In this document: one piece after another, positions 16,225-25,425 of the stretch
Position numbering within the stretch: the first letter of the stretch is position 1
Layout: the number at the start of each line of letters is the position of its first letter
Source of the DNA: Streptomyces sp. NBC_00576
Lineage (GTDB): Bacteria > Actinomycetota > Actinomycetes > Streptomycetales > Streptomycetaceae
DNA: 64,000 nt
NCBI RefSeq assembly: GCF_036345175.1
Contig: NZ_CP107780.1
Span: 9,176,001 to 9,240,000, forward strand
Direction of reading: 5' to 3'
Translations under genes and position numbers: made by a program
The notes under the pieces: generated by a model
What the model was told of the DNA's origin: nothing
The model's input: the letters and a program-made list of their open reading frames with translations, nothing else
Databases searched by the model: none

Positions 16225-17444
16225 CGCACCGGCCCACCGAGAACCCCCTGCGGCCCGTCCGGCCGCACCCCGTGGACACCCCCTGGCACGACGAACCGCC
16301 CGCGCCGGAACAGGTCGACCCCGCGGTGCTCGGCGCCCTTCTGCGGCGGCACGGCTGGCAGCGGCGCGGGGGAGCCGTCGGGCGGTACGGTCGCTGGACC
16401 CCACCCGGGCCCGGTGGCCACGGCACGAGCCTCCTCGTGCCCGAGAGCCGGGCCTTCCCCGACAGCGACGACCTGCTCGCCGAGGCCCTCCTCGCACTCA
16501 CCCGCAACGGATCACCCGCCGCCCGCGAGGTGCTCGTCGCCCTCGCCGTACCCAGCGACGAGATCCGCTGGTGGCGAGACGTCCCGACCGGCCCGGCCGG
16601 CGTCGCCTCCTGGCCCGTCGAGGAACAGCTGCGCTCGGCCGCCCGCCGGATGATGCTCGCCGGAGCGCTCGCCACGCGCGCGCGTGCCGGCTACTACGGC
16701 GCCCGCCATCGCAGGACCGCCGACGCCCTCCTCGAACACGTCCTCGTCGGCGCCGCTCCCGCAGGACGCAGCCTCACCGCGTTCGTCCCCGTCGGCACGG
16801 GCCGCCCCCTCGCCGTACGGCTCCATCAGGCCTTGTACGCGGCCCGCGAAGCCATCGACTACCACCGGGCCACCGGCGGCATGGACGCCTTCGACGGCGC
16901 CGTCGAGGCAGGCGTCAGCCACGAGCTGACGGAGGCCCTCGTCGCCCTCGTGCGCGGTACAGAGGGCGCCCGGATCTCCGTCGAGTGGGCACCCGGCGCG
17001 GAGGTCCCGGAGGGCTGCTCGGCCGGCGCCGAACCCGTGGAGTTCTCACCGGGCGACCTGCCCGCCCTGCGCGCGGCCGGCTCCCGGTATCTGCGCGAGG
17101 AGCCGTCGGTGCCGGTCCGGATCACCGGCACGGTGGTACGGATGCGCAGGTCGGGGCCGCGAGGGGAGGGCGCCGTACGCCTGCGGGTGCTGGCCGGTGC
17201 CGAGATCCCGCACGTCAGGATGACGTTGGACGAGGAGGCGTACCGGATCGCCGGGCACGCTCATCTGATCGGGCTGCCGGTACGGGTGCACGGCCGGCTG
17301 GAGAGCCGGGGCGGCTTCCGGCGGCTGACCCAGGCCTCCGGGGTCGTACCCGTGCAGGTCGACGAGGCTGAGCGGGACCGGTTGATGAAGTCCCTGCAGG
17401 AGAACCTCGATTTCTTCGAGGAGGCGTGCAGCGGGGACGACTGA
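16221..17444 (+). CDS. unknown protein with OB-like C-terminal region, coupled to DUF4365 gene
   Basis: A 407-aa protein I do not recognise. Residues 1-30 are proline-rich. Residues 30-210 are mostly helical with a WQRRGGAVGRYGRW patch and a basic segment (ATRARAGYYGARHRR). The middle (210-290) is acidic. Residues 297-380 form alternating strands (VRITGTVVRMRRSG, AVRLRVLAG, VRVHGRLESRGGFRRL) that look like an OB-fold or similar nucleic-acid-binding barrel. No membrane segment or signal is seen. It starts at a GTG inside the upstream stop, strongly suggesting joint expression with the nuclease-like protein. Function unknown. Confidence 0.6.
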   Translation: MTHRPTENPLRPVRPHPVDTPWHDEPPAPEQVDPAVLGALLRRHGWQRRGGAVGRYGRWTPPGPGGHGTSLLVPESRAFPDSDDLLAEALLALTRNGSPAAREVLVALAVPSDEIRWWRDVPTGPAGVASWPVEEQLRSAARRMMLAGALATRARAGYYGARHRRTADALLEHVLVGAAPAGRSLTAFVPVGTGRPLAVRLHQALYAAREAIDYHRATGGMDAFDGAVEAGVSHELTEALVALVRGTEGARISVEWAPGAEVPEGCSAGAEPVEFSPGDLPALRAAGSRYLREEPSVPVRITGTVVRMRRSGPRGEGAVRLRVLAGAEIPHVRMTLDEEAYRIAGHAHLIGLPVRVHGRLESRGGFRRLTQASGVVPVQVDEAERDRLMKSLQENLDFFEEACSGDD

Positions 17445-17566
17445 GAGGGGCGGTGACGAGGGCTTCCCGTTATCTGTTTCGCGGTGGGTGGGGCTGGGTC
17501 GGTACGATCCTTAACTGCGCGCGCTCTCGGTATGGCGCCGCACCCACCTGCAGTCAGGAGAGACCG

Positions 17567-19546
17567 GTGTCAGACGTCCGTGTGATCATCCATCGCGATT
17601 CCGAGCGGGAAGAGCGCGTGGTGACGACGGGGACTACGGCCGCCGACCTCTTCGCCGGCGAACGTTCGATCGTCGCCGCGCGGGTGGGCGGGGAGCTCAA
17701 GGATCTCGCGTACGCGGTGGCGGACGGCGAGGAGGTCGAGCCCGTCGAGATCTCCTCCGAGGACGGCCTCAACATCCTGCGCCACTCCACCGCCCACGTC
17801 ATGGCCCAGGCCGTGCAGGAACTGTTCCCCGAGGCCAAACTCGGTATCGGCCCGCCGGTCAAGGACGGCTTCTACTACGACTTCGACGTCGAGAAGCCGT
17901 TCACGCCCGAGGATCTCAAGGCCGTCGAGAAGAAGATGCAGGAGATCCAGAAGCGGGGGCAGCGGTTCTCGCGGCGGGTCACCACCGACGAGGCCGCTCG
18001 CGAGGAGCTGGCCGGCGAGCCGTACAAGCTCGAGCTCATCGGCCTGAAGGGCAATGCCGCGCAGGCCGCCGAGGGCGCGGACGCCGAGGTCGGTGTCGGC
18101 GAGCTGACCATCTACGACAACATCGACGCCAAGACCGGTGATCTGTGCTGGAAGGACCTCTGTCGCGGTCCCCACCTGCCCACCACCCGCAACATCCCGG
18201 CGTTCAAGCTGATGCGCTCCGCCGCCGCGTACTGGCGGGGCAGCGAGAAGAACCCGCAGCTCCAACGCATCTACGGCACCGCGTGGCCGACCAAGGAGGA
18301 GCTGAAGGCGTACCTGGACTTCCTGATCGAGGCCGAGAAGCGCGACCACCGCAAGCTCGGTGCCGAGCTGGACCTCTTCTCCATCCCGGAGGAGCTGGGC
18401 TCCGGCCTGGCGGTCTTCCATCCCAAGGGCGGCATCGTCCGCCGCGAGATGGAGACCTACTCGCGCAAGCGCCACGAGGACGCGGAGTACGAGTTCGTCA
18501 ACACCCCGCACATCTCGAAGGAACAGCTCTTCGTGACCTCGGGGCACCTGCCGAACTACGGGGACGCGATGTTCCCGCCGCTGGAGTTCGACGGGCAGAA
18601 CTACCGCCTCAAGGCGATGAACTGCCCCATGCACAACCTCATCTTCAAGGCGCGCGGCCGTTCCTACCGCGAACTCCCGCTGAGGCTCTTCGAGTTCGGC
18701 ACGGTCTACCGCTACGAGAAGTCGGGCGTCGTGCACGGCCTGACCCGCGCTCGTGGGTTCACTCAGGACGACTCGCACATCTACTGCACCAAGGACCAGA
18801 TGGCGAGCGAGCTGGACTCGCTGCTCACCTTCGTCCTCGACCTGCTGCGCGACTACGGCCTGAACGACTTCGAGCTGGAGCTGTCCACCCGCGACGACTC
18901 CCCGAAGTTCATCGGTGAGGACGCCGAGTGGGAGGAGGCCACCGACGCGCTGCGCCAGGCCGCCGACAAGCAGGGACTCCCGCTGGTTCCCGATCCGGGC
19001 GGCGCCGCCTACTACGGCCCGAAGATCTCCGTCCAGGCCAAGGACGCCATCGGCCGCTCCTGGCAGATGTCCACCATCCAGGTCGACTTCCAGCAGCCCA
19101 AGCGGTTCGGCCTGGAGTACACGGCCGCGGACGGCTCCAAGCAGCAGCCCGTCATGATCCACCGCGCGCTGTTCGGCTCGATCGAGCGGTTCTTCGCGGT
19201 GCTCCTCGAGCACTACGCGGGCGCGTTCCCGGCGTGGCTGGCGCCCGTGCAGGCGGTCGGCATCCCGATCGGGGACGGGCACGTGGAGTATCTGCAGAGG
19301 TTCGCCGCCGAGGCGAAGAAGCAGGGGCTGCGGGTCGAGGTGGACTCGTCGTCCGACCGCATGCAGAAGAAGATCAGGAACGCCCAGAAGCAGAAGGTGC
19401 CGTTCATGGTCATCGTCGGCGACGACGACATGAACGGTGACACGGTGTCCTTCCGCTACCGGGACGGTTCGCAGGAGAACGGCATCCCCTTCGCGGACGC
19501 TCTCGCGAAGATCGCGAAGGTCGTGGAGGAGCGGGCGCAGGTCTGA
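17567..19546 (+). CDS. thrS: threonyl-tRNA synthetase
   Basis: A 659-aa class II synthetase. In order: TGS domain (about 1-60), second additional editing-like domain with HSTAHVMAQAVQELFP (HxxxH) and CWKDLCRGPHLPTT, then the catalytic core with NCPMHNLIF (zinc cysteine), the class II motif 2 region VYRYEKSGVVHGLTRARGFT and motif 3 MIHRALFGSIERF, and the anticodon-binding domain at the C-terminus. The GTG at 17567 follows AGGAGAG and gives the usual length. The 122-base leader shows no T-box. Confidence 0.97.
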   Translation: MSDVRVIIHRDSEREERVVTTGTTAADLFAGERSIVAARVGGELKDLAYAVADGEEVEPVEISSEDGLNILRHSTAHVMAQAVQELFPEAKLGIGPPVKDGFYYDFDVEKPFTPEDLKAVEKKMQEIQKRGQRFSRRVTTDEAAREELAGEPYKLELIGLKGNAAQAAEGADAEVGVGELTIYDNIDAKTGDLCWKDLCRGPHLPTTRNIPAFKLMRSAAAYWRGSEKNPQLQRIYGTAWPTKEELKAYLDFLIEAEKRDHRKLGAELDLFSIPEELGSGLAVFHPKGGIVRREMETYSRKRHEDAEYEFVNTPHISKEQLFVTSGHLPNYGDAMFPPLEFDGQNYRLKAMNCPMHNLIFKARGRSYRELPLRLFEFGTVYRYEKSGVVHGLTRARGFTQDDSHIYCTKDQMASELDSLLTFVLDLLRDYGLNDFELELSTRDDSPKFIGEDAEWEEATDALRQAADKQGLPLVPDPGGAAYYGPKISVQAKDAIGRSWQMSTIQVDFQQPKRFGLEYTAADGSKQQPVMIHRALFGSIERFFAVLLEHYAGAFPAWLAPVQAVGIPIGDGHVEYLQRFAAEAKKQGLRVEVDSSSDRMQKKIRNAQKQKVPFMVIVGDDDMNGDTVSFRYRDGSQENGIPFADALAKIAKVVEERAQV

Positions 19547-19665
19547 GTCCGGCAGTCGCGGTGCGGGCCTTCGGGAAGCTCGGCTTCCCGGAGGCCTTTC
19601 CCCTGCTTCTCCACTGTTCGCCCCGGCGACACGCTCCCCACAGGCGAAGCAATATGCTGCATGGC

Positions 19666-20247
19666 ATGACGAGTGAGCCGGAGCAGCAGATCGGAGTCGG
19701 GACGCAGGACGCGTTTCAGCGCCTGTGGACGCCTCACCGGATGGCGTACATCCAGGGCGAGAACAAGCCGACCGGTCCAGGTGCCGACGACGGCTGTCCC
19801 TTCTGCTCGATCCCGGCCAAGTCCGACGAGGACGGCCTCATTCTCCGGCGCGGCGAGCAGGTCTACGCGGTGCTCAATCTGTACCCGTACACGGGCGGCC
19901 ACCTGATGGTCGTGCCGTACCGGCATGTCGCCGACTACACGGACCTGACGGACTCCGAGACCGCCGAACTGGCCGAGTTGACCAAGCAGGCGATGACGGC
20001 CCTGCGTCGGGCGTCCGGCGCGCACGGGTTCAACATCGGGATGAACCAGGGCACGGTGGCGGGCGCGGGCATCGCGGCCCACCTGCACCAGCACATCGTT
20101 CCGCGCTGGGGCGGCGACACGAACTTCATGCCGGTGGTCGGCCACACGAAGGTGCTGCCGCAGCTGCTGGGCGACACGAGGAAGATGCTGGCGGAGGCAT
20201 GGCCCTCGAACACAGGCCCAGGCATCCCCAGCCCGTCCGGCGTTTGA
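19666..20247 (+). CDS. HIT-family hydrolase/phosphorylase
   Basis: A 193-aa protein of the histidine-triad family with the catalytic HLHQH (139-143), the GGHLMVVPYRH strand and NIGMNQG. The position between thrS and pgsA matches the mycobacterial gene encoding diadenosine-tetraphosphate phosphorylase, so an Ap4A-type nucleotide enzyme is likely. CPFC (44-47) may contribute to a metal site. The last residues (PSPSGV and stop) are encoded inside a dispersed repeat, so the natural C-terminus seems to have been rewritten by that element. Confidence 0.85.
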   Translation: MTSEPEQQIGVGTQDAFQRLWTPHRMAYIQGENKPTGPGADDGCPFCSIPAKSDEDGLILRRGEQVYAVLNLYPYTGGHLMVVPYRHVADYTDLTDSETAELAELTKQAMTALRRASGAHGFNIGMNQGTVAGAGIAAHLHQHIVPRWGGDTNFMPVVGHTKVLPQLLGDTRKMLAEAWPSNTGPGIPSPSGV

Positions 20248-20297
20248 GGACAAGGCCCGTTCAGGGCCGTAGGGGGGTCTGGGGGCGCAGCCCCCAG
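20229..20297 (+). repeat. dispersed two-hairpin extragenic repeat, copy A
   Basis: Begins CAGCCCGTCCGGCGTTTGAG, then GGCCC-GTTCA-GGGCC and CTGGGGGC-GCAGCCCCCAG hairpins. It overlaps the last codons of the HIT gene, including its stop TGA, and lies at the convergent junction with the membrane-protein gene ending at 20344. Probably serves as a terminator. Three more copies are in this window. Confidence 0.85.
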
Positions 20298-20343
20298 TGA
20301 CGGCCACCCCCCACCGACCCGCCACTGCCCAACCGCCGGACGC

Positions 20344-22011
20344 CTACGCGTCGTAGGCGTCTGCCTTGCGGGGCATCGGATCCTGTACCGCCGTACTGAG
20401 GAACGACGACCGGCTGCCGAACTTCTCCGTGTCCACGCCGTTCTCCTCCAGGACCTTGATCGCCGCCGCGTGCACGACCCGCAGCACTGGCGTGGCCGCC
20501 CGCAGGACGTCGTCGGCCATGAACCGGTGCGGCCAGGGCTGATCCGCCCAGGAGTGCCGCAGGCCGAACGGCTCCGGCAGGCTCAGTGAGCCGCCCAGCC
20601 AGTTCAGCAGCGGCGGGTACCAGGTGAGAGCTGCGCGCGCGGTGAGGCGTACGACCTCGTCGGCGTCGACCAGCGGCAGCTTCACCTTCCGGGTCTCCCA
20701 GAACCTCACCGACTTCTGCACCTCCTTCTCCTTCGCCGCGGGTTTGCTGGTGAAGAGGGAGTGCACCGGACCGAGCGCGTGTCCGGTCAGTTCGATGCGC
20801 AGCGTCTCGTGCAGCACGGTCACCGTGATGAGCATGGTGATGATCAACTGCCCGCTCCACAGCGTCCACTGGACCCCGAGGTAGTGCCGCTGGCCGTCGC
20901 CGAACTGCTGCTTGTTGCAGATGTCCTGTATGGCGTGGTTCTTGATCAGGTAGGCGTCCACGTCCGTGCCGGTCGGCCGGGAGACCTCCGTGGCGCCCGC
21001 GCCGACGGGCGTGACGATCCAGTGCTTCAGAGTCGGCTTCGGGAACCCGCCGGTGTTGAGCGGGCCGCGTTCCAGCATGCGCAACTGGTCGTGGATCGAA
21101 CGTATGACGTCCCAGCTGCGGAAGGGGTGGATCTCCTTGGCCGCGTCGCGGGGGACCAGGTTTTCGGCGAGCTGCCAGCTGCCCCACCGCGTGCCCATGC
21201 CGAGTATGCCCTTGTGTCCGGCGTAGAAGACGGAGTTGGACTGCTGCTCGGCGCTGAGCCGGGCCAGTTCCTTGCGCAGATGTTCGGCGGCGGTCTCGCC
21301 GGGGCTGCCGGGGACCGCCTCGGGGATCTTGGCCCCGACGCCACCGCCGGAGAGCAGGGCGTCCCAGCGCTCGCGCAGGTCCTTCGCGGTGCGCTCGCAG
21401 ATCTGCTTGGCCCACAGCCAGCCGACGACCGGCAGGACCAGGCATGCGCGTGCGTACAGGGCCCAGAAGCCGGTGAACGGCATCTTGATCAGGAAGATCA
21501 CCGCGAAGGCGCCGACGGCGACGAGCAGGGTGGTGGCGAGCGCGGAGGCCCGCTTGTCCTCGCGTTTGGCGATGTTCGCGCGGCCGACGAAGACCAGCAG
21601 CCAGAGCAGGAGCCCGGGGAGGAAGAGCACCCCGCACAGCACCATCACCGCGGAGAGCCAGTTGTCGCGGTCCCGCCGGATGCGGTGCGCCGCGAGGGCG
21701 TGCTCGACCACGACCTGCGGCTCGGTGCCGAAGGACTGGATCAGGGGCTTGCGGCCGGCGCCAAGCATGCGGTCGATCACGGCTCGGGAGAAGGCCTCAC
21801 CGAGCTTGGGCCGGAAGATCGTGGCCCATTTGCCCCGGGGTCCCTTCACCGTCGACTTGTGCCACTCGTTGTCGGCTTCGAGGATCTTCGTGACCTCGTC
21901 GTCCTCCCGGTAGGCCGCCGAGGCCAGCGCGAAGGTCGCCGCCGTCTGGCCTGCGGAACCCGACAGGGGCACCTGAGCCCCGGGACTGAAATCGAAACCG
22001 TCGTCCGCCAC
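20344..22011 (-). CDS. large multi-pass membrane protein, unknown function
   Basis: About 555 aa from a GTG start (VADDGFDF). A soluble N-terminus of about 115 residues is followed by hydrophobic segments at about 118-144 and 158-205, a long hydrophilic region, another span near 375-397 (QLIITMLITVTVLHETL) and a 150-residue C-terminal soluble part. No enzymatic motif was found. It lies between the HIT gene and the EF-G2 gene on the opposite strand to both flanking conserved blocks, downstream of EF-G2 with 218 bases between. Function unknown. Confidence 0.65.
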   Translation of the reverse strand: MADDGFDFSPGAQVPLSGSAGQTAATFALASAAYREDDEVTKILEADNEWHKSTVKGPRGKWATIFRPKLGEAFSRAVIDRMLGAGRKPLIQSFGTEPQVVVEHALAAHRIRRDRDNWLSAVMVLCGVLFLPGLLLWLLVFVGRANIAKREDKRASALATTLLVAVGAFAVIFLIKMPFTGFWALYARACLVLPVVGWLWAKQICERTAKDLRERWDALLSGGGVGAKIPEAVPGSPGETAAEHLRKELARLSAEQQSNSVFYAGHKGILGMGTRWGSWQLAENLVPRDAAKEIHPFRSWDVIRSIHDQLRMLERGPLNTGGFPKPTLKHWIVTPVGAGATEVSRPTGTDVDAYLIKNHAIQDICNKQQFGDGQRHYLGVQWTLWSGQLIITMLITVTVLHETLRIELTGHALGPVHSLFTSKPAAKEKEVQKSVRFWETRKVKLPLVDADEVVRLTARAALTWYPPLLNWLGGSLSLPEPFGLRHSWADQPWPHRFMADDVLRAATPVLRVVHAAAIKVLEENGVDTEKFGSRSSFLSTAVQDPMPRKADAYDA

Positions 22012-22229
22012 TGTGCCGCCCCCTCGCCGCCGTACCCGCTTCTGCGGCCTTCCCGACTTCCTTGCTCCGCACACCTGTTGAACAGGTCATCACGTTGATC
22101 GAGTCACAACTTGATCAGGTGATCAGCGTATCCGCAGCCACCGACAATCGGGCGGCGGACGGCACAAGCCGTCCGCCGATGTGGAGGAAAGCGTTCCGCA
22201 AAGGCCACTTGTCGGGTACTGCTCGCCAA

Positions 22230-24428
22230 CTACGGGGTGCTCTGGGCTTGTTCGCGGACCCTTTCGGCGATCTGCGGCGGCATCGGTTCGTGCCGTGCGT
22301 ACTTGCGGTCGAAGCGGGCGGTCCCGTGCGAGAGGGAGCGCAGATCGACGGCGTAACGGCCGATCTCGATCTCGGGCACCTCGGCACGTACGAGGGTCCG
22401 CCCGCCGCTCGCCTGCTCGGTGCCGACTACCCGGCCGCGCCGTCCGGACAGGTCGCTCATCACGGACCCCACGTAGTCGTCGCCGACGAGTACCGTCACC
22501 TCGGCCACGGGTTCGAGTAGATGGATCTTCGCGTCGGCGGCTGCCTCGCGCAGTGCGAGCGCGCCGGCGGTCTGGAACGCGGCGTCGGAGGAGTCCACCG
22601 AGTGCGCCTTGCCGTCGAGCAGGGTGATCCGTACGTCGATGAGCGGATAGCCGGCCGCGACTCCCTTGCCGGCCTGGGCCCGTACGCCCTTCTCGACGGA
22701 CGGGATGAACTGCCTGGGCACGGCGCCGCCGACGACCTTGTCCACGAACTCGATGCCCGAGCCGCCGGGCAGCGGTTCCACCTCGATCGCGCAGATCGCG
22801 AACTGCCCGTGCCCGCCGGACTGCTTCACATGGCGTCCGCGCCCCGCCGACCGGCCGCCGAACGTCTCCCGTAGGGAGACCCTGTGCGGTATGACGTCGA
22901 CCTGGACGCCGTACCGGTTGCGCAGCCGTTCCAGGGCGACGTCCGCGTGTGCCTCGCCCAGGCACCACAGGACCACCTGGTGGGTGTCGGGGTTCTGTTC
23001 GAGCCGCATGGTGGGGTCCTCGGCGACGAGCCGGCCGAGGCCCTGTGAGAGCTTGTCCTCGTCCGCCTTGCTGTGCGCCTGGATGGCGAGCGGCAGCAGC
23101 GGGTCGGGCATCTCCCACGGTTCCATCAGGAGCGGGTCGTCCTTCGCGGAGAGGGTGTCGCCGGTCTCCGCCCGGTTCAGCTTCGCCACACAGGCCAGGT
23201 CGCCCGCGATGCAGTGCGTGAGCGGGCGCTGCTGCTTGCCGAAGGGCGCGGACAGGGCGCCGATGCGCTCGTCGACATCGTGATCCTCGTGGCCGCGGTC
23301 GGCGAGCCCGTGCCCGGAGACGTGGACCGTCTCGTCGGGCCGCAGGGTGCCGGAGAAGACGCGGACGAGCGACACCCGGCCCACGTAGGGGTCGCTGGCC
23401 GTCTTCACGACCTCCGCGACCAACGGGCCGTCCGGATCGCAGAGCTTCAGCTCGCGCGGGCGGCCGTCCACCGTGGTGACCCCGGGCGCCTCGCGCTCCA
23501 GCGGGGTCGGGAAGCCTCCGGTGACCAGTTCCAGCAGCTCGACCGTGCCGAGGCCCTGCCGGGCGCCCTCGGCGGCTGGGGCGGCGGCGAGCACGGGGAA
23601 GAAGGTCCCGCGCGCGACGGCCCGTTCCAGGTCGTCGACCAAGGTCTTGAAGTCGATCTCCTCGCCGCCCAGATAGCGGTCCATGAGGGTCTCGTCCTCG
23701 CTCTCCGCGATGATCCCCTCGATGAGCCGGTTGCGAGCCTCCTCGATGCCCGGGAGCTGGTCGGGCCCCGGTTCTGCCTCCTTGCGCTCCCCGGAGGAGT
23801 AGTCGAACAGCTTCTGCGACAGCAGCCCGGTCAGCCCGGTCACGGGCGCGTGCCCGTCGGGCCCCGGCGCACCGTGCAGCGGCAGATAGAGCGGCAGTAC
23901 GGCGTCGGGGTCGTCCGCGCCGAAGGCCTCCGCGCAGATCCGTGTCATGTCGTCGAAGTCCGCGCGCGCGGACTCCAGATGTGTGACGACGATGGCCCGC
24001 GGCATGCCGACCGCCGCGCACTCCTCCCACACCATCCGGGTCGAGCCGTCCACCCCGTCCGAGGCCGAGACGACGAAGAGGGCCGCGTCCGCCGCGCGCA
24101 GACCGGCCCTGAGTTCCCCGACAAAGTCGGCGTATCCGGGAGTGTCCAGAATATTGATCTTGTATCCGCCCCATTCGACGGATACCAGCGAGAGCTGTAC
24201 CGAGCGGTGCTGCCGATGCTCGATCTCGTCGTAGTCGGAGACGGTGCCGCCGTCCTCCACACGGCCCGCCCGGTTGACTGCTCCCGCGGTCAGCGCGAGA
24301 GCCTCCACCAGAGTTGTCTTGCCCGATCCGGAGTGGCCGACCAGCACCACATTCCGTACGGACGCGGGGTGGTCGGCCGTTGTAGCCCTGCCGGCGGCTC
24401 CGGGGTGTGCGTTCGCCTTGTCGCCCAT
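22230..24428 (-). CDS. elongation factor G-like GTPase, EF-G2 type
   Basis: A 732-aa protein with the five-domain layout of EF-G: a P-loop GHSGSGKTT (31-39), DTPGYADF G3 (95-102), then domains II to V (AGDLACVAKLN, GGHGQFAICAIEVEPLP, MSDLSGRRGRVVGTE). It departs from canonical EF-G in two GTPase motifs: the switch region reads EIEHRQHRSVQLS instead of the RGITI type, and the G4 motif is THLE (149-152) instead of NKxD. Mycobacterial EF-G2 proteins are also divergent and do not replace EF-G, so a regulatory or ribosome-rescue role is possible. GGGAGG precedes ATG 24428. It is not the housekeeping fusA. Confidence 0.85.
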   Translation of the reverse strand: MGDKANAHPGAAGRATTADHPASVRNVVLVGHSGSGKTTLVEALALTAGAVNRAGRVEDGGTVSDYDEIEHRQHRSVQLSLVSVEWGGYKINILDTPGYADFVGELRAGLRAADAALFVVSASDGVDGSTRMVWEECAAVGMPRAIVVTHLESARADFDDMTRICAEAFGADDPDAVLPLYLPLHGAPGPDGHAPVTGLTGLLSQKLFDYSSGERKEAEPGPDQLPGIEEARNRLIEGIIAESEDETLMDRYLGGEEIDFKTLVDDLERAVARGTFFPVLAAAPAAEGARQGLGTVELLELVTGGFPTPLEREAPGVTTVDGRPRELKLCDPDGPLVAEVVKTASDPYVGRVSLVRVFSGTLRPDETVHVSGHGLADRGHEDHDVDERIGALSAPFGKQQRPLTHCIAGDLACVAKLNRAETGDTLSAKDDPLLMEPWEMPDPLLPLAIQAHSKADEDKLSQGLGRLVAEDPTMRLEQNPDTHQVVLWCLGEAHADVALERLRNRYGVQVDVIPHRVSLRETFGGRSAGRGRHVKQSGGHGQFAICAIEVEPLPGGSGIEFVDKVVGGAVPRQFIPSVEKGVRAQAGKGVAAGYPLIDVRITLLDGKAHSVDSSDAAFQTAGALALREAAADAKIHLLEPVAEVTVLVGDDYVGSVMSDLSGRRGRVVGTEQASGGRTLVRAEVPEIEIGRYAVDLRSLSHGTARFDRKYARHEPMPPQIAERVREQAQSTP

Positions 24429-24747
24429 GGTCCTGCCTCCCGTGCACGGTGAGGTCACTGTGGGCGCGGACGTGGCCGATCCGCGTGCGGTGGCGGCTCC
24501 GGTGACGCCCGCGGTGCTTTCGAGCTTCGCACCAGCGTCACGGTGCGTCCATACGGCGGACGCGATCGTGCGGACGGGACGGTGCGGGTCGGGTGACCCG
24601 GGCCGCCGACATCCCGCTGTGACCCGGATGCCGTCAGGACGTGACGCGGGGTGGGTGCCCGAACGTCGCACATCCGCGCGCGTGGCTACGATGGGCCAGC
24701 CGGTGGCCAGTAGGGGCCGCACGGCGAAACCGACCCTCGGGAAGGCC
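24429..24747. other. divergent intergenic region between EF-G2 and pgsA
   Basis: 319 bases without a gene, carrying promoters in both directions by necessity. On the + strand, TACGAT (24687-24692) is a plausible -10 about 55 bases before pgsA with a poor -35. CGGGTC-GGGT-GACCCG (24595-24610) is a small hairpin. No longer palindromes or riboswitch-like folds were recognised. Confidence 0.4.
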
Positions 24748-25425
24748 ATGCTGAACAAGTACGCGCGTGCATTCTTCACGCGTGTCCTCACACCGTTCGC
24801 AGCGTTTCTCATCCGCCGGGGCGTCAGTCCCGACACGGTCACGCTCCTCGGCACCGCCGGAGTGATCGCGGGCGCGCTGGTCTTCTACCCCAGGGGAGAG
24901 CTCTTCTGGGGCACGATCGTCATCACGTTGTTCGTTTTCTCGGACCTCGTCGACGGCAACATGGCACGCCAGCTGGGCCGCTCCAGCCGCTGGGGCGCCT
25001 TCCTGGACTCCACCCTCGACCGGGTGGCCGACGGCGCGGTCTTCGGTGGCTTCGCCCTCTGGTACGCGGGCGGCGGCAACGACAACGTCCTGTGCGCGGT
25101 CTCGATCTTCTGTCTGACCAGCGGCCAGGTGGTCTCGTACACCAAGGCGCGCGGCGAGTCGATCGGCCTGCCCGTCGCTGTCAACGGACTCATCGAGCGC
25201 GCCGAGCGCCTGGTGATCTCGCTGGTCGCGGCCGGTCTCGCGGGCCTGCACAAATTCGGCGTGCCCGGCATCCAGTACCTGCTGCCGGTGGCCCTGTGGA
25301 TCGTCGCCGTCGGCAGCCTGGTCACGCTGATCCAGCGCGTCGTCACGGTCCGCCGGGAGTCCGCGGAGGCGGACGAGGCGGCCGCGCGCGAGGGCACCGC
25401 CCAGAGCAGTGAGGCCTCATCGTGA
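24748..25425 (+). CDS. pgsA: phosphatidylinositol phosphate synthase (CDP-alcohol phosphotransferase)
   Basis: A 225-aa integral membrane enzyme that transfers the phosphatidyl group from CDP-diacylglycerol to inositol phosphate. The defining motif D-x2-DG-x2-AR-x8-G-x3-D-x3-D is present: D66, D69-G70, A73-R74, D87 and D91. About five hydrophobic segments surround it. Order pgsA - acyltransferase - pimA identifies the substrate as inositol phosphate rather than glycerol phosphate. The C-terminus is alanine/glutamate-rich. GGGAAGG precedes ATG 24748. It overlaps the next gene by 4 bases. Confidence 0.9.
   Translation: MLNKYARAFFTRVLTPFAAFLIRRGVSPDTVTLLGTAGVIAGALVFYPRGELFWGTIVITLFVFSDLVDGNMARQLGRSSRWGAFLDSTLDRVADGAVFGGFALWYAGGGNDNVLCAVSIFCLTSGQVVSYTKARGESIGLPVAVNGLIERAERLVISLVAAGLAGLHKFGVPGIQYLLPVALWIVAVGSLVTLIQRVVTVRRESAEADEAAAREGTAQSSEASS

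Noticed and set aside
17445..17566. T-box or similar switch before thrS
   Set aside because: The 122-base leader has no T-box core or specifier stem, and actinobacterial T-boxes are mainly found before ileS.
22230..24428. Housekeeping elongation factor G (fusA)
   Set aside because: The G4 and switch I motifs differ, and the gene is not in the rpsL-rpsG-fusA-tuf context.
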